From Listeria ivanovii subsp. ivanovii (lineage in GTDB: Bacteria > Bacillota > Bacilli > Lactobacillales > Listeriaceae), in contig NZ_LT906478.1 of assembly GCF_900187025.1 (NCBI RefSeq), positions 294,001-358,000 on the forward strand: a stretch of 64,000 bases of DNA, read 5' to 3'. Position 1 is the first letter of the stretch. Each line of letters starts with the position of its first letter. Shown here one piece after another: positions 54,573 through 63,863 of this stretch. The notes under the pieces were generated by a model. The model did no database searches and had not been told where the DNA came from. It worked only from the letters and a program-made list of their open reading frames with translations. The position numbers and the translations under genes were made by a program.

Positions 54573-55686
54573 ATATATTTGCCAACCGGAAAGTATGACT
54601 TTGGAGACTAAGATCAAGTACCGCACAAATCCAAATACAAAAAAAGCTAATAAATAATGGAACCTCAATCGATACATTAATAAAAAAGAGTCCGATTAAA
54701 AGTAGCAATAAAGATGCATTTTTCCATAAATAAAATGTCACTTCGGCTTTTTTATGTGCTGCAAAAACAAGCTGCTTGGAAATGAAAAAGGTTCCAACAG
54801 CCCCAAAAAGCATCAATAATAGAATTTCTCTTTGCAAAATATTATCAAACAGTAGATGCAAATTCGCCGCAAGCAACATAATCGAAATAATAATTAAGAA
54901 ATGCCCATAAATAAAGCATTGCCCATGTGTCGGTTTATCAAAGTCAATAAGTTTATCATGGCAACGGAAATAGGAGGCCCAAAATGTCCAAATAATGATA
55001 AAGCCAAAGAAAGCATACATAACTGTGTAAGGATCAAGAGTATGACCAAATAAAATAGAGGTAATAGCAAAAAAACTTTCTCCAAAGGTGATGATGACAA
55101 ATAAACCAAAACGTTCCGCTAAATGGTAAAAGTCAACAGGAACTTTACGTAAAGTATTTATATAAAATGGGGGAATAACCATATCCACCACGATGCCCAA
55201 ATATACAAAGAAGTAGCGCAATGTTCCATCAAAAAAGAACGAAGCTCCTGTTGTCAAAAAACCTAACAGAAAAATATTTCCGAGCAACAAAGCTACTTTT
55301 CGCGGCGCATTTACTAAACTTCTGCTCATAGTAAAATATTGAATGATAATAATAAAGCGAATTCCTAAATAGCCAATTAAAAAGGTGTAATAAGCATCAG
55401 AAAATGCTGAATGAAAGCTAGCTGTTAGTAAAATAGCAAAAAACATTTGTGGAATCATATAGAGTTCTAAATTTTTCTTTTCTCCACCAAAACGGTTTAC
55501 AAACATAGTCTGACCAACCCAACACCAAAACATCGGAATAACCATTAAAAGATATTCCACAAAATAAATAGCTGTTTTATCCGGGTGACAATCAACACTT
55601 AATAATAAATGTGTTGTAGAAGACACCGCGGTTACAAAAACTAAGTCAAAAAATAATTCTAACCAAGTAACTTTTTTGTGTTTCAT
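54571..55686 (-). CDS. ltrA: Low temperature requirement protein A, copy 1
   Basis: Integral membrane protein of 371 residues with about ten helices. The LtrA signatures TWLELFFDLVFVTA at the N-terminus and LAERFGLFVIITFGES are present. In L. monocytogenes ltrA was named from a cold-growth mutant. A second copy lies 1.3 kb away. Molecular function is not known. Confidence 0.92.
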   Translation of the reverse strand: MKHKKVTWLELFFDLVFVTAVSSTTHLLLSVDCHPDKTAIYFVEYLLMVIPMFWCWVGQTMFVNRFGGEKKNLELYMIPQMFFAILLTASFHSAFSDAYYTFLIGYLGIRFIIIIQYFTMSRSLVNAPRKVALLLGNIFLLGFLTTGASFFFDGTLRYFFVYLGIVVDMVIPPFYINTLRKVPVDFYHLAERFGLFVIITFGESFFAITSILFGHTLDPYTVMYAFFGFIIIWTFWASYFRCHDKLIDFDKPTHGQCFIYGHFLIIISIMLLAANLHLLFDNILQREILLLMLFGAVGTFFISKQLVFAAHKKAEVTFYLWKNASLLLLLIGLFFINVSIEVPLFISFFCIWICAVLDLSLQSHTFRLANI

Positions 55687-55865
55687 TATTTCACCTCAAA
55701 TATTTTTTTCAAAATTATATCACGCCAAATTAGAACTGAAATATACATTTGTTTACTTTTGACAATAGATGAGAAAGAAAAGTATAATTGTAGAATAACT
55801 TAGTTGAATTGCACAGCTAGAAAAAAAATAGTGAGAATAAGACATTTTTATAGGAGGAAAAGAAT

Positions 55866-56237
55866 ATGGAAGTTTTTGCAGAATATTTGGCTGGGATCGA
55901 TAACCCTGACCACCGCGAGCGCACAAAAGAAGTTTTAACATGGGTTGCTGAAACCTTTCCAAACTTAAAGCCGGAAATCAAATGGAATACACCAATGTTT
56001 TCAAATAATGGCACATTCATTATCGGCATTTCTGTTGCAAAACAGCATATGAGCATTTCCCCAGAAGTAGCCGGAATTGAGCGCTTTGAAGAAGACCTAA
56101 AACAAGCAGGATACAGCCATACAAAAGGCCTATTCCGCATCACTTGGGCTAAACCAGTCGATTTTAGTTTGCTAGAAAAAATTATTCAGTTCAACATTCA
56201 AGATAAAGCAAATTACACAAGTTTTTGGCGTGTTTAA
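55866..56237 (+). CDS. DUF1801 / YdhG-like protein
   Basis: 123 residues with the SHS2-like DUF1801 pattern: [41 protein letters not shown] and a lysine-Asp rich end. AGGAGG precedes the ATG. Iron-chaperone or frataxin-like roles have been proposed for relatives but are not evident here. Confidence 0.82.
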   Translation: MEVFAEYLAGIDNPDHRERTKEVLTWVAETFPNLKPEIKWNTPMFSNNGTFIIGISVAKQHMSISPEVAGIERFEEDLKQAGYSHTKGLFRITWAKPVDFSLLEKIIQFNIQDKANYTSFWRV

Positions 56238-56331
56238 GCAAGATTTAGTTACTTTCGTCGCGTAGCAAACACAGATATTTTGTGACATAATAAATAAGCA
56301 AATAAGTATTTTATTAAAAGAGTGGTGTAAA

Positions 56332-56697
56332 ATGCGAATTTTTTGTGGGATTATGTCCATCCAAGCAGGCTTCATCGGCGGACTGGCTGAAATACTAAGT
56401 CCAGAGAGCAAGAAAAACAATCTATTCATGATACCAGACGACTTAGCAGCTTCATCCGGATACTTAATGTCATTCGCAATGATAGTAGCCGGAATCCTAA
56501 TCATCTGCGCCTATCGAAACGACTTTCTAATATTCATGGCCCTGGTATTATGGCTATTCGGACTAATTTTCGGACTGATTTTCACGCCGAGCTATTCCGG
56601 AATCTACTTCCGCCCAGTCGTCTGTCTGATAAGCTTTTTGATGGGACTGTTTATTTTTACGGATTATACGAGACATAGGGATAGTGAGGAGAGGTGA
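56332..56697 (+). CDS. Small membrane protein of unknown function
   Basis: 121 residues with about four hydrophobic helices. GTGGTG and weak AAGAGTG precede the ATG. Codon usage is richer in C than that of neighbours. Not recognised. Confidence 0.65.
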   Translation: MRIFCGIMSIQAGFIGGLAEILSPESKKNNLFMIPDDLAASSGYLMSFAMIVAGILIICAYRNDFLIFMALVLWLFGLIFGLIFTPSYSGIYFRPVVCLISFLMGLFIFTDYTRHRDSEER

Positions 56698-57005
56698 GCG
56701 AGGGCTTGCTTCTTTTTTTGTAATATAACATCTCGAAAAGTGGGGAAAAACACTAGACTATCGCTATTTTCTCCAATCTTACTTTTCTAATTATTCCAAA
56801 ATAAATAAAAACTGACTTTCGCCGCTCATTCTTCCGTGATATAATTATAAATGTGAATTCATTCACTTGAAATGTTCCAATCGTCAATTTTTCTTATAAA
56901 CATGCAAATCCTAGTTCTAAATTTCCTAGAAAACAATTGAGATGGACTGATTGGAAATAGCACTTTTTCTTTATTTTCGCTTTGTGTAATTGTTAGCTTT
57001 CAATC
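56698..57005. other. Gap without a supported gene
   Basis: Three hundred AT-rich bases downstream of both the small membrane gene and the second ltrA copy. I see no convincing hairpin, promoter or coding frame. Confidence 0.4.
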
Positions 57006-58130
57006 CTAATTTATTCGCCTTTTAACCCCACTCCCAACCCCAACCCACACCCAAAAATCCACAACCCCACAAACCAAAACACTCCCCAAACCAACAAACA
57101 CCGGCAAATCCCCAATCAAATTCACCAAAAACAACCCAACCAAAAGTCCAAGCAAACAAACATCCTTCCAAACATAAAACCGCACATCTGCCTTCTTATG
57201 TGCCGCGAAAACAAGCTGCTTCGAAACGAAAAACACCGCCACCGACCCAAACAACATCAGAAGCAGCACATCCTTCTCCAAATGCCCTTCAAACAACAAA
57301 TGCAGATTCGCCGCGAGCAGCATAACCGAAACAATAATAAAGAAATGCCCATAAATCAAAAACTGACCGTGTGTCTCCTTATGATGATCGACAACCTTCT
57401 CAAAACTATAAAAATACGAAGCCCAAAGCGTACTAATAATCAAAAACCCAAGCCCCACATAACCAATCGTATACCAATCCAGCGTATGTCCCACCAAAAT
57501 CGTCGTAATCGCGACAATACTCTCACCAAACGTAATAATCACAAACAACCCAAACCGCTCCGCCAAATGTGAGAAATCAACCGGAACTTTTCGCAGAGTA
57601 GCCGATAAGAACAGCGGTAAAATAATATCAACCGAAATTCCCAAATACATAACAAAATACCGCCAAAAGCCATCAAAAAACATCGAAGTCGCCGTTGTAA
57701 TCACACCAAGCAAAAACACGCCCCCAAGCATTAACGCCACTTTCCGCGCATCCCCCGACAACTTCCGACTAATAACAAAATACTGAATCACCGTAATCAG
57801 CCGAATTCCCAAATAACCAATCAAAAAAGTATAATACGTATTCGAAAAAGTTAAATCAAAACTTGCGGTCATTAAAATCAAGAAAAACATTTGTGGTAAC
57901 ATATAAAGTTCTGGCCATTTGATTTTTTCGCCAAAGCGGTTGAAAAACATCGTCTGACCAACCCAAGCCCAAAACATCGGCGTAACCATAAGTAAATATT
58001 CGCCAAAATAAACCGCCGTTTTATCCGGATGATTGTCGACACTTAATAATAGGTGGGTAGTAGAAGCCACCGCGGTAACAAATATCAAATCAAAAAACAA
58101 TTCTAGCCAAGAAACTTTTCGTTCTTTCAT
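57006..58130 (-). CDS. Low temperature requirement protein A, copy 2
   Basis: 374-residue paralogue of the ltrA product at 54.6 kb, sharing SWLELFFDLIFVTA, PVDFSHLAERFGLFVI and HLLFEGHLEKDVLLLMLFG. GGTGGAGAG precedes the ATG. The coding strand is very G/T-rich in its 3' half, unlike copy 1, and the C-terminal 20 residues are low-complexity (WVWVGVGSGV). Confidence 0.92.
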   Translation of the reverse strand: MKERKVSWLELFFDLIFVTAVASTTHLLLSVDNHPDKTAVYFGEYLLMVTPMFWAWVGQTMFFNRFGEKIKWPELYMLPQMFFLILMTASFDLTFSNTYYTFLIGYLGIRLITVIQYFVISRKLSGDARKVALMLGGVFLLGVITTATSMFFDGFWRYFVMYLGISVDIILPLFLSATLRKVPVDFSHLAERFGLFVIITFGESIVAITTILVGHTLDWYTIGYVGLGFLIISTLWASYFYSFEKVVDHHKETHGQFLIYGHFFIIVSVMLLAANLHLLFEGHLEKDVLLLMLFGSVAVFFVSKQLVFAAHKKADVRFYVWKDVCLLGLLVGLFLVNLIGDLPVFVGLGSVLVCGVVDFWVWVGVGSGVKRRIN

Positions 58131-58259
58131 CTCTCCACCTCATTTGTTTCTCTTTACCCAAAATGAAAAATAGAAATCCTCTGAACTTTTGACAGCGGCT
58201 TCCGTCGATAAGTATAATGGAATGACATACACAAATTTTATTGCTAGGGGGGAATGAAA

Positions 58260-58922
58260 ATGGTAAAAACTTGGGATGAATTTCTGAAGCAAGAAGCTAT
58301 CAAACCATATTTTATTGATTTAATGAAGGAAGTCGCGAATGCTAGAGCAAAAGGGAACGTCTATCCATCAGAAGAAGACATGTTCTCCTGTTTCCGCTTA
58401 TGTCCATATGATAAAGTTAAAGTCGTCATTCTTGGCCAAGATCCATACCACGGACCAGGACAAGCGCACGGACTTAGCTTCTCCGTCCAAAAAGGCGTGC
58501 GGATTCCACCAAGCCTCAGAAACATCTACAAAGAATTAAAAACCGACCTAGATATCGAACCAGCTGACCACGGGCATCTTGCTAAATGGGCCGAACAAGG
58601 CGTGCTGCTGATGAACACTAGTTGGAGCGTGGAAGAAGGTAAAGCAGGGAGCCACAAAAAATTAGGCTGGACGACATTTACCGACCATGTACTTGAAGAA
58701 TTAAACAACTATGAAAAGCCATTAGTATTTATTCTATGGGGAAATCATGCTATTAAAGCCGCAAGTGGAATCACTAATCCAAACCATTTACTAATTGAAG
58801 GCGTTCACCCATCTCCACTCGCAGCAAGTCGCGGATTTTTCGGAAGTAAACCGTTTTCAAAAACAAATGATTTCCTAGAAAAGGCTGGAAGAACCCCGAT
58901 TAATTGGGATTTAACTGAATAA
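58260..58922 (+). CDS. ung: Uracil-DNA glycosylase
   Basis: Family 1 UDG, 220 residues. The catalytic water-activating motif GQDPYHGPGQAHG lies near residue 60 and the HPSPLA loop near residue 185. The ATG at 58260 is chosen since six G residues end seven bases before it; an ATG two codons earlier is too close. Base excision repair of uracil in DNA. Confidence 0.96.
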   Translation: MVKTWDEFLKQEAIKPYFIDLMKEVANARAKGNVYPSEEDMFSCFRLCPYDKVKVVILGQDPYHGPGQAHGLSFSVQKGVRIPPSLRNIYKELKTDLDIEPADHGHLAKWAEQGVLLMNTSWSVEEGKAGSHKKLGWTTFTDHVLEELNNYEKPLVFILWGNHAIKAASGITNPNHLLIEGVHPSPLAASRGFFGSKPFSKTNDFLEKAGRTPINWDLTE

Positions 58923-59069
58923 AAAATAACTACTTACTTCTTTTTGATGAAAAAATGAAAAAATTTAAATATTTCTCATCGAAAGCTTTTTACATAAGGT
59001 TTCATTCGTGTTATGGTTATTACAGGAGAAAGTAAAAATTTAAAAAAGTTCCTAAAGAAGGTGACTGGA

Positions 59070-59369
59070 TTGAAGCATAATTTTACAGAAGATGACTTTG
59101 TATATGGAGATTCATGGGGACTCGTGCACCGGGGGGTTTTAGAAGATAAAGAAATCGAACGAATGAAAACGCTTCGAGACAAAGTAGTAGGGAAAAAAGG
59201 TGTAGCAGCAACGACACTGAAGCCAATTGGTAGTGTCAAGATAGACGGAGAAGTCTATGAAGCTCGTTTAAAAACAGGTTATTTGGAAGTTGGGAAACCC
59301 ATAGTCGCAGTAGCTATCGATTTTGGATATGTGCTCGTCAATGAAGATATACAAGAGGAGGAAAAATGA
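59070..59369 (+). CDS. NfeD-like OB-fold protein upstream of floA
   Basis: Short protein (about 100 residues from the TTG at 59070, or 118 from ATG 59013) with a C-terminal OB-fold like NfeD ([27 protein letters not shown]-like AIDFGYVLV). It lacks the transmembrane segments of full-length NfeD. The TTG has GAAGGTG at a fair distance; the ATG has none. Four-base overlap with floA supports partnership with the flotillin. Confidence 0.6.
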   Translation: MKHNFTEDDFVYGDSWGLVHRGVLEDKEIERMKTLRDKVVGKKGVAATTLKPIGSVKIDGEVYEARLKTGYLEVGKPIVAVAIDFGYVLVNEDIQEEEK

Positions 59370-60310
59370 CAATGATTGGACCAATTATTATCGCAGTACT
59401 AATTATCATCTTTTTAATCGTATTTTTCACTTTAGTACCAGTGGGATTATGGATTAGTGCTTTATCTGCACGTGTACCAGTGGGACTAGGAACTTTAATC
59501 GGAATGAGATTACGCCGTGTTGTACCATCTCGTGTTGTAAAACCGTTAATCAAAGCAGTAAAAGCAGGTCTTGATTTAGAAGTAAACCAATTAGAAAGTC
59601 ACTATTTAGCTGGTGGGGATGTGGATAACACAGTTGATGCGTTAATCGCCGCACACCGCGCAAATATTGAATTAGACTTTAGCCGTGCTGCAGCAATTGA
59701 TCTTGCTGGACGTGACGTGCTTGAAGCTGTACAAACTTCTGTAACACCAAAAGTTATTCGTACACCTGAATTTACTGGTGTGGCGCAAAACGGGGTTGAA
59801 GTAAAAGTTATTACGCAAATTACCGTACAATCCAACATTGAACGTATTGTTGGGGGTGCTGGGGAAGATACAGTTATCGCTCGTGTCGGTGAAGCCGTAG
59901 TATCTACAGTCGGTGAAACGAAAGAGCATACAGATGTACTTGAAAATCCAAACAGTATCTCGAAAAAAGTCCAAGAACAAGGACTGGGAGACGGAACTGC
60001 TTATACCATTTTATCGATTGATATTGCCGAAATGCGTATCGGAGACAATATTAAAGCAAAACTAGACATCGAAAAAGCCAACGCGGACATGGAAGTTGCT
60101 CAAGCAGCTGCATCGAAACGTAAAGCAGAAGCGATTGCCCTAGAACAAGAAAATAGAGCGGCCGTAGTAGCCGCAGAAGCAGAAGTACCACGCGCGCTTT
60201 CTCGTGCTTTAGAAGAAGGAAATCTTGGCGTAATGGATTTTTACAAAATGGAAAATGTGCAATCAGATACAGCGATGCGTGAATCAATTGCACATGAAGA
60301 TGAAAAATAA
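59366..60310 (+). CDS. floA: Flotillin-like protein FloA
   Basis: SPFH-domain membrane scaffold of 314 residues. An N-terminal hydrophobic hairpin (residues 4-30) is followed by the PHB/SPFH domain ([35 protein letters not shown]) and a coiled coil rich in Ala/Glu ([25 protein letters not shown] pattern, about 230-280). Forms functional membrane microdomains in Bacillus. AGGAGG precedes the ATG. Ribosome binding site and overlap couple it to the NfeD-like gene. Confidence 0.94.
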   Translation: MTMIGPIIIAVLIIIFLIVFFTLVPVGLWISALSARVPVGLGTLIGMRLRRVVPSRVVKPLIKAVKAGLDLEVNQLESHYLAGGDVDNTVDALIAAHRANIELDFSRAAAIDLAGRDVLEAVQTSVTPKVIRTPEFTGVAQNGVEVKVITQITVQSNIERIVGGAGEDTVIARVGEAVVSTVGETKEHTDVLENPNSISKKVQEQGLGDGTAYTILSIDIAEMRIGDNIKAKLDIEKANADMEVAQAAASKRKAEAIALEQENRAAVVAAEAEVPRALSRALEEGNLGVMDFYKMENVQSDTAMRESIAHEDEK

Positions 60311-60345
60311 ACCTCGATCTTTTTACAAGAAAGAAGGTGTTGTAA

Positions 60346-60768
60346 GTGGATTGGAATAAATTCATAGAGGGTGGTTGGGAAGGCATTGTTGTTATCTTGG
60401 GGATACTCGGCTTTGTCGGTAGTATTTTTAACCATTCAAGGGCCGAGGCTAAAGAAAAAGCCAAGAAAGCTGCCCCTAAACCAAAACACGTCCATACACA
60501 AACTACTAGAAAGCCCACCAAAAGAAATGTAACACAAGGGACTTTTACGCAAAGTAAACAAAACAAAGAGCTCGCAGAACAACAAGCGGCACTGCAACAT
60601 TCGCTTAAAGAAGTGGAGCGAGAAGCAAACCGCAAGAAAAAAGCAAAATCTATCCATAGCGTGTCTTCTACTCATAAACGTTCACGCCGATTACGCGGAC
60701 GTTTACAAGAAGCTATTATTACCAAAGAAATTTTGGATAAACCGGTCTCGCTACGAAAAGACCGTTAA
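60346..60768 (+). CDS. Membrane-anchored basic protein downstream of floA (YqfB-like)
   Basis: 140 residues, GTG start after AAGAAGGTG. One hydrophobic helix (about residues 12-28) and a long basic, Gln/Lys-rich tail (HTQTTRKPTKRNVTQG, HKRSRRLRGR). It occupies the position of yqfB in the Bacillus yqeZ-floA-yqfB group. The tail may be cytoplasmic and bind acidic partners; function unknown. Confidence 0.7.
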   Translation: MDWNKFIEGGWEGIVVILGILGFVGSIFNHSRAEAKEKAKKAAPKPKHVHTQTTRKPTKRNVTQGTFTQSKQNKELAEQQAALQHSLKEVEREANRKKKAKSIHSVSSTHKRSRRLRGRLQEAIITKEILDKPVSLRKDR

Positions 60769-60810
60769 AAAACCAGTGATTCTCTAAACTTGGAGAATCA
60801 CTGGTTTTTT
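60767..60810. terminator. Bidirectional terminator
   Basis: Eighteen-base arms AAAAAACCAGTGATTCTC / GAGAATCACTGGTTTTTT between convergent operons. Confidence 0.95.
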
Positions 60811-60815
60811 GGATA

Positions 60816-61658
60816 TCATTCTTTAAATATTTCTGTAAAAGGTATTTTTTCAGTATAAGAATTAAAACGATAACCTTTTTCTTTAAGCTGTTTAATAATT
60901 GTCGGTAATGCTTGAAGGGTGTTTTTCCGTTCATGGAATAAGATAACTAAAGGTTCGTTACTTTGCTCTAAATTTTTCGCTTGTGTCATTACTGATTGGA
61001 TAACACTATTTGAATCGTCTTTATAACGCCAATCATTACTATCTATATTCCAATCAAGCAGCTTAAAGCCTTTTTGTTTCACATTTTGATACTCACCAGC
61101 TGTCAAATAAGTACTACCATAAGGTGCGCGGACTAGGTTTGTTGTGATACCTGTTTTATTTTTTATATCATTTTTTAAACGTTCCATTTCAGGAATAAAA
61201 GTAGGATTAGTTTTTCTGTAAAGTAGATTAGCATCATGCGAATAACTGTGTAAACCAACGCTATGTTTGGATTTTACAAGTTTAGAAGCTGTTTCTGGTT
61301 TCAGTTGATTTAAACAATTACCTACAAAAAAGAATGTTGCGGGAACTTTTTCTTTCTCCAAAACAGAGATAAATTCGTTTAAATAGGTAGTTGGACCGTC
61401 ATCAAAAGTTAGGAATACGGTTTTTCCATCAATTTTTACGGGAGCTTCGACTTTATTCGGTTTTAGTTTATCTGTTATTTTTTTAGTAACCTGCTTTTGG
61501 ACTTGCTGTTCTTTTTCAGGGGCTCTACTAGAAACACTAACTTCTTCGTTGAAAATAAAACTTTTTACTACAAGGACTAGACTTATAAGGCAAATAGGAA
61601 TTAGACAAATTAATAAAAATAGTAATAGGTTTCGTTTGTTTGATTTTTTTCTGTGCAT
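60816..61658 (-). CDS. Membrane-anchored polysaccharide (peptidoglycan) deacetylase
   Basis: NodB-homology deacetylase of 280 residues. One N-terminal transmembrane helix (10-33), a Lys/Gln linker, then motif 1 TFDDGP (84-89), motif 2 HSYSH (137-141) and motif 3 RAPYGS, followed by LLDWNIDSNDW and ILFHE. Third gene of a sigma/anti-sigma operon in the manner of sigV-rsiV-pdaV. De-N-acetylation of peptidoglycan blocks lysozyme; that role is inferred. Confidence 0.9.
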   Translation of the reverse strand: MHRKKSNKRNLLLFLLICLIPICLISLVLVVKSFIFNEEVSVSSRAPEKEQQVQKQVTKKITDKLKPNKVEAPVKIDGKTVFLTFDDGPTTYLNEFISVLEKEKVPATFFFVGNCLNQLKPETASKLVKSKHSVGLHSYSHDANLLYRKTNPTFIPEMERLKNDIKNKTGITTNLVRAPYGSTYLTAGEYQNVKQKGFKLLDWNIDSNDWRYKDDSNSVIQSVMTQAKNLEQSNEPLVILFHERKNTLQALPTIIKQLKEKGYRFNSYTEKIPFTEIFKE

Positions 61659-61671
61659 AGGTGACGCTCCT

Positions 61672-62523
61672 TTATTTTATGAATTTATTATCTTTGAGGC
61701 AACTTTCAATGTTACTAGTAGGAATTACGAACTCAATATTGCCCATATAACCTGGAGCAATTTCATATTTGTTAAACGAAATAACAAGTTGATGTTGAGC
61801 GTTAATATAAAAGCGTTTTTCTAGATTTTGAGCAGAAAAAGATGGTTTCCATTCATTAATATCCCAGTAAATTTTTTCGGGATTTCTAGACATTTGTTCT
61901 TTTACTTGGAAGAAAATATTATCTTTAATGAGCTTTACGTAACTGTCGTCTTTAAAGAGGTCATGTAGTTGCAAGATTTTTTGGTTTTCTTTATCTAAGT
62001 TGAGATAATTATATTCTGTGTAGCTGCTGGCCCTGATTTTTTCTGTTGTAAGTCGGATAGTAAGAAGTTGGTTTGTATTCGTTATTTCTTTAAAGCCACT
62101 TGAAATTTGAATATGTTCATTACCGCTTGCTAGTTCTGCTTTGTATTCCTTCAAAAGTTTTTCACCTGTATCGTCATAAGCTTTATTAATATCTTGCTCT
62201 AATTTCTTTTCTTCAAGTCCTTGTATTTTAGGTAGTTTTAAGGAGATTTCTGTTTTTGCCGTTTTTTCTGTATGTTCTGTTCCTACAAAAACTTGGACAA
62301 TATTTTTCAGAAGAGGGACTTGCATCATTGCCTGAGCGACTGCTGAATTAGTAGAAATGCTGATAATAAAGATAGCAAATCCAATAGCTACGGTTGTTAA
62401 AATACTTCGTTTAAAAGTAAAGAATTTTTTTTGTGGCTTTTTATGCAATGACTTTTGAATAATCGCATCTAATTCATCAGGAATTGGTATATTTTTATAA
62501 TTCTGTCGTAATTTATTCATCAT
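61672..62523 (-). CDS. RsiV-like anti-sigma factor
   Basis: 283 residues with a short cytoplasmic N-terminus, a transmembrane helix at about 43-62 and a large extracytoplasmic DUF4163/DUF3298-type domain (IQISSGFKEITNTNQLLTI, EIAPGYMGNIEFVIPTSNI). The N-terminal IPDELDAIIQKSL matches RsiV-type sigma-binding segments. RsiV of Bacillus binds lysozyme and is then cleaved. It overlaps the sigma gene by 11 bases. Confidence 0.82.
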   Translation of the reverse strand: MMNKLRQNYKNIPIPDELDAIIQKSLHKKPQKKFFTFKRSILTTVAIGFAIFIISISTNSAVAQAMMQVPLLKNIVQVFVGTEHTEKTAKTEISLKLPKIQGLEEKKLEQDINKAYDDTGEKLLKEYKAELASGNEHIQISSGFKEITNTNQLLTIRLTTEKIRASSYTEYNYLNLDKENQKILQLHDLFKDDSYVKLIKDNIFFQVKEQMSRNPEKIYWDINEWKPSFSAQNLEKRFYINAQHQLVISFNKYEIAPGYMGNIEFVIPTSNIESCLKDNKFIK

Positions 62524-63016
62524 TATTCAACTCCTCTTTGTTCAGGTTTTGTCGAAGTAGTTTGATTGCCTTATAAAGCCTTGTTTTGGTAGTACTTAGG
62601 TTTCGATTGATGATATAGGAAATTTCTTCTAGGCTCAAGTCTTCAAAGTAGCGCAAGATGATTACCGTTTTATATTTAATTGGCAATTTTTCTAATTGAA
62701 TTTTTAAATCAATATTTTCATATTTATCTTCTACTAGCCCGTTTAAATGGACTAATTTATCTTGATTCATAACAATTATCTTCTTATTTTTTCGAAGATA
62801 ATCAATCGATGTGCGCACAACGATTTTGTAAAACCAACTTTTCAAGGAATCTTTATTTTTAACAGTGTGTAAACTGATAAGTGCTTTTTGAATAGAGTCT
62901 TGTATAATATCGAGTGCATCCGCTTCTGACTTCACATAGCTAAATGCTAATCGATAGAAATCTGCTTTATTCTCCGTAATACAATCTACGAAATAATCTT
63001 GCATGTCTTCATTCAT
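62513..63016 (-). CDS. ECF sigma factor, SigV-like
   Basis: 167-residue ECF sigma: region 2 (YRLAFSYVKSEADALDIIQDSI, SWFYKIVVRTSIDYLRK) and region 4 (LPIKYKTVIILRYFEDLSLEEISYII, TTKTRLYKAIKLLRQ). GAGGAG precedes the ATG. An AAAC-N17-CGTC promoter lies just upstream, matching ECF autoregulation. Membership of the SigV branch is inferred from the RsiV-like partner. Confidence 0.9.
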   Translation of the reverse strand: MNEDMQDYFVDCITENKADFYRLAFSYVKSEADALDIIQDSIQKALISLHTVKNKDSLKSWFYKIVVRTSIDYLRKNKKIIVMNQDKLVHLNGLVEDKYENIDLKIQLEKLPIKYKTVIILRYFEDLSLEEISYIINRNLSTTKTRLYKAIKLLRQNLNKEELNNDE

Positions 63017-63048
63017 TTCAGGGTACTCCTCTCACTATCCATATAATA

Positions 63049-63074
63049 GACGAATAACATTAGTTAAAAGTTTG
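63049..63074 (-). promoter_or_regulatory. ECF-type promoter of the sigV-like operon
   Basis: On the minus strand CAAAC (63070-63074) and CGTC (63049-63052) are separated by 17 bases, close to the SigV consensus TGAAAC-N16/17-CGTC. It would give an autoregulated transcript starting about 30 bases before the gene. Confidence 0.65.
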
Positions 63075-63147
63075 TTTTTTTTTCAAAAAATTATTTAGTT
63101 CCTGTTATTATCATATAGGATTTAAGAAATTTAAAATACTACCAAAA

Positions 63148-63189
63148 AAGACTACTAACTCTACAAATAACTGGAGAATTAGTAGTCTT
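63148..63189 (-). terminator. Terminator of the downstream Crp-like gene
   Basis: Arms AAGACTACTAA / TTAGTAGTCTT with six T residues on the minus strand (A tract at 63144). Confidence 0.85.
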
Positions 63190-63227
63190 ATTTTTAATAA
63201 TTAGATTTATATTTGTTTAAAGCACTA

Positions 63228-63863
63228 TTAAATTGTAGTAGCAGTAACAAACACTTTTTCTTTTTTTTGTTTCACTTGATCTGTTTCTTCTAGAATTTCT
63301 AATTTATTATATAAGTTTTTTCGAGACATTGCGCCGTACTGAGCCATTTTTGTTTTATTTAAAAAGTTTGGGACTTCGTAATAATCTCTCGTTGCTTCTT
63401 CTTCTGTTTTTGTTTTCTTACATAGTCGTTGCAAAGTGTAAACAATTCGTTCGTCAGCTGGTAAATCATGTTTCATTAATTCAAAACATAGAGCCGCTGA
63501 GTTAGAAAGGACAGACGTTAATAGCCATTCCATATAAGATGCTTTATTAGCGGCAAAATTTAAAAAGTATTCCCGGTCGACAAAGACAATTTTTGCTGTT
63601 TGATCACACACCAGTTTTAGTTGCATGTCGACATTCATATCAAATGGAGATAAAAAGACAATATCGCCACTAGTGAAAAATTGTAAGATTTGTGTATTTT
63701 GATTTTCTAGGTGTAGGGTTCCTTTTTCAAGAATTAAGAAGTGTTTCAATAAATGACGATTTTCTAAAGTTTGACCTTCTGATAATGTATCGTAGGTGAC
63801 CCAGTCTTTATCAGCTTTACTAACTTCTAAATCTTCTAAAATAACTTCTAATTGTTTGTCCAT
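63228..63863 (-). CDS. Crp/Fnr-family transcriptional regulator
   Basis: 211-residue regulator with a beta-barrel effector domain (about 20-110, ILEKGTLHLENQ) and a C-terminal helix-turn-helix (NKTKMAQYGAMSRKNLYNKLEILEE). It lacks iron-sulfur cysteines. Second such gene in the window; target and ligand unknown. The start ATG has GAGGATAT upstream. Confidence 0.82.
   Translation of the reverse strand: MDKQLEVILEDLEVSKADKDWVTYDTLSEGQTLENRHLLKHFLILEKGTLHLENQNTQILQFFTSGDIVFLSPFDMNVDMQLKLVCDQTAKIVFVDREYFLNFAANKASYMEWLLTSVLSNSAALCFELMKHDLPADERIVYTLQRLCKKTKTEEEATRDYYEVPNFLNKTKMAQYGAMSRKNLYNKLEILEETDQVKQKKEKVFVTATTI

Noticed and set aside
57198-57572. A 124-codon plus-strand frame inside the second ltrA copy
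   Set aside because: Composition driven by the A/C-rich strand (Gln, Asn, Arg, Lys, His only) with no start signal.
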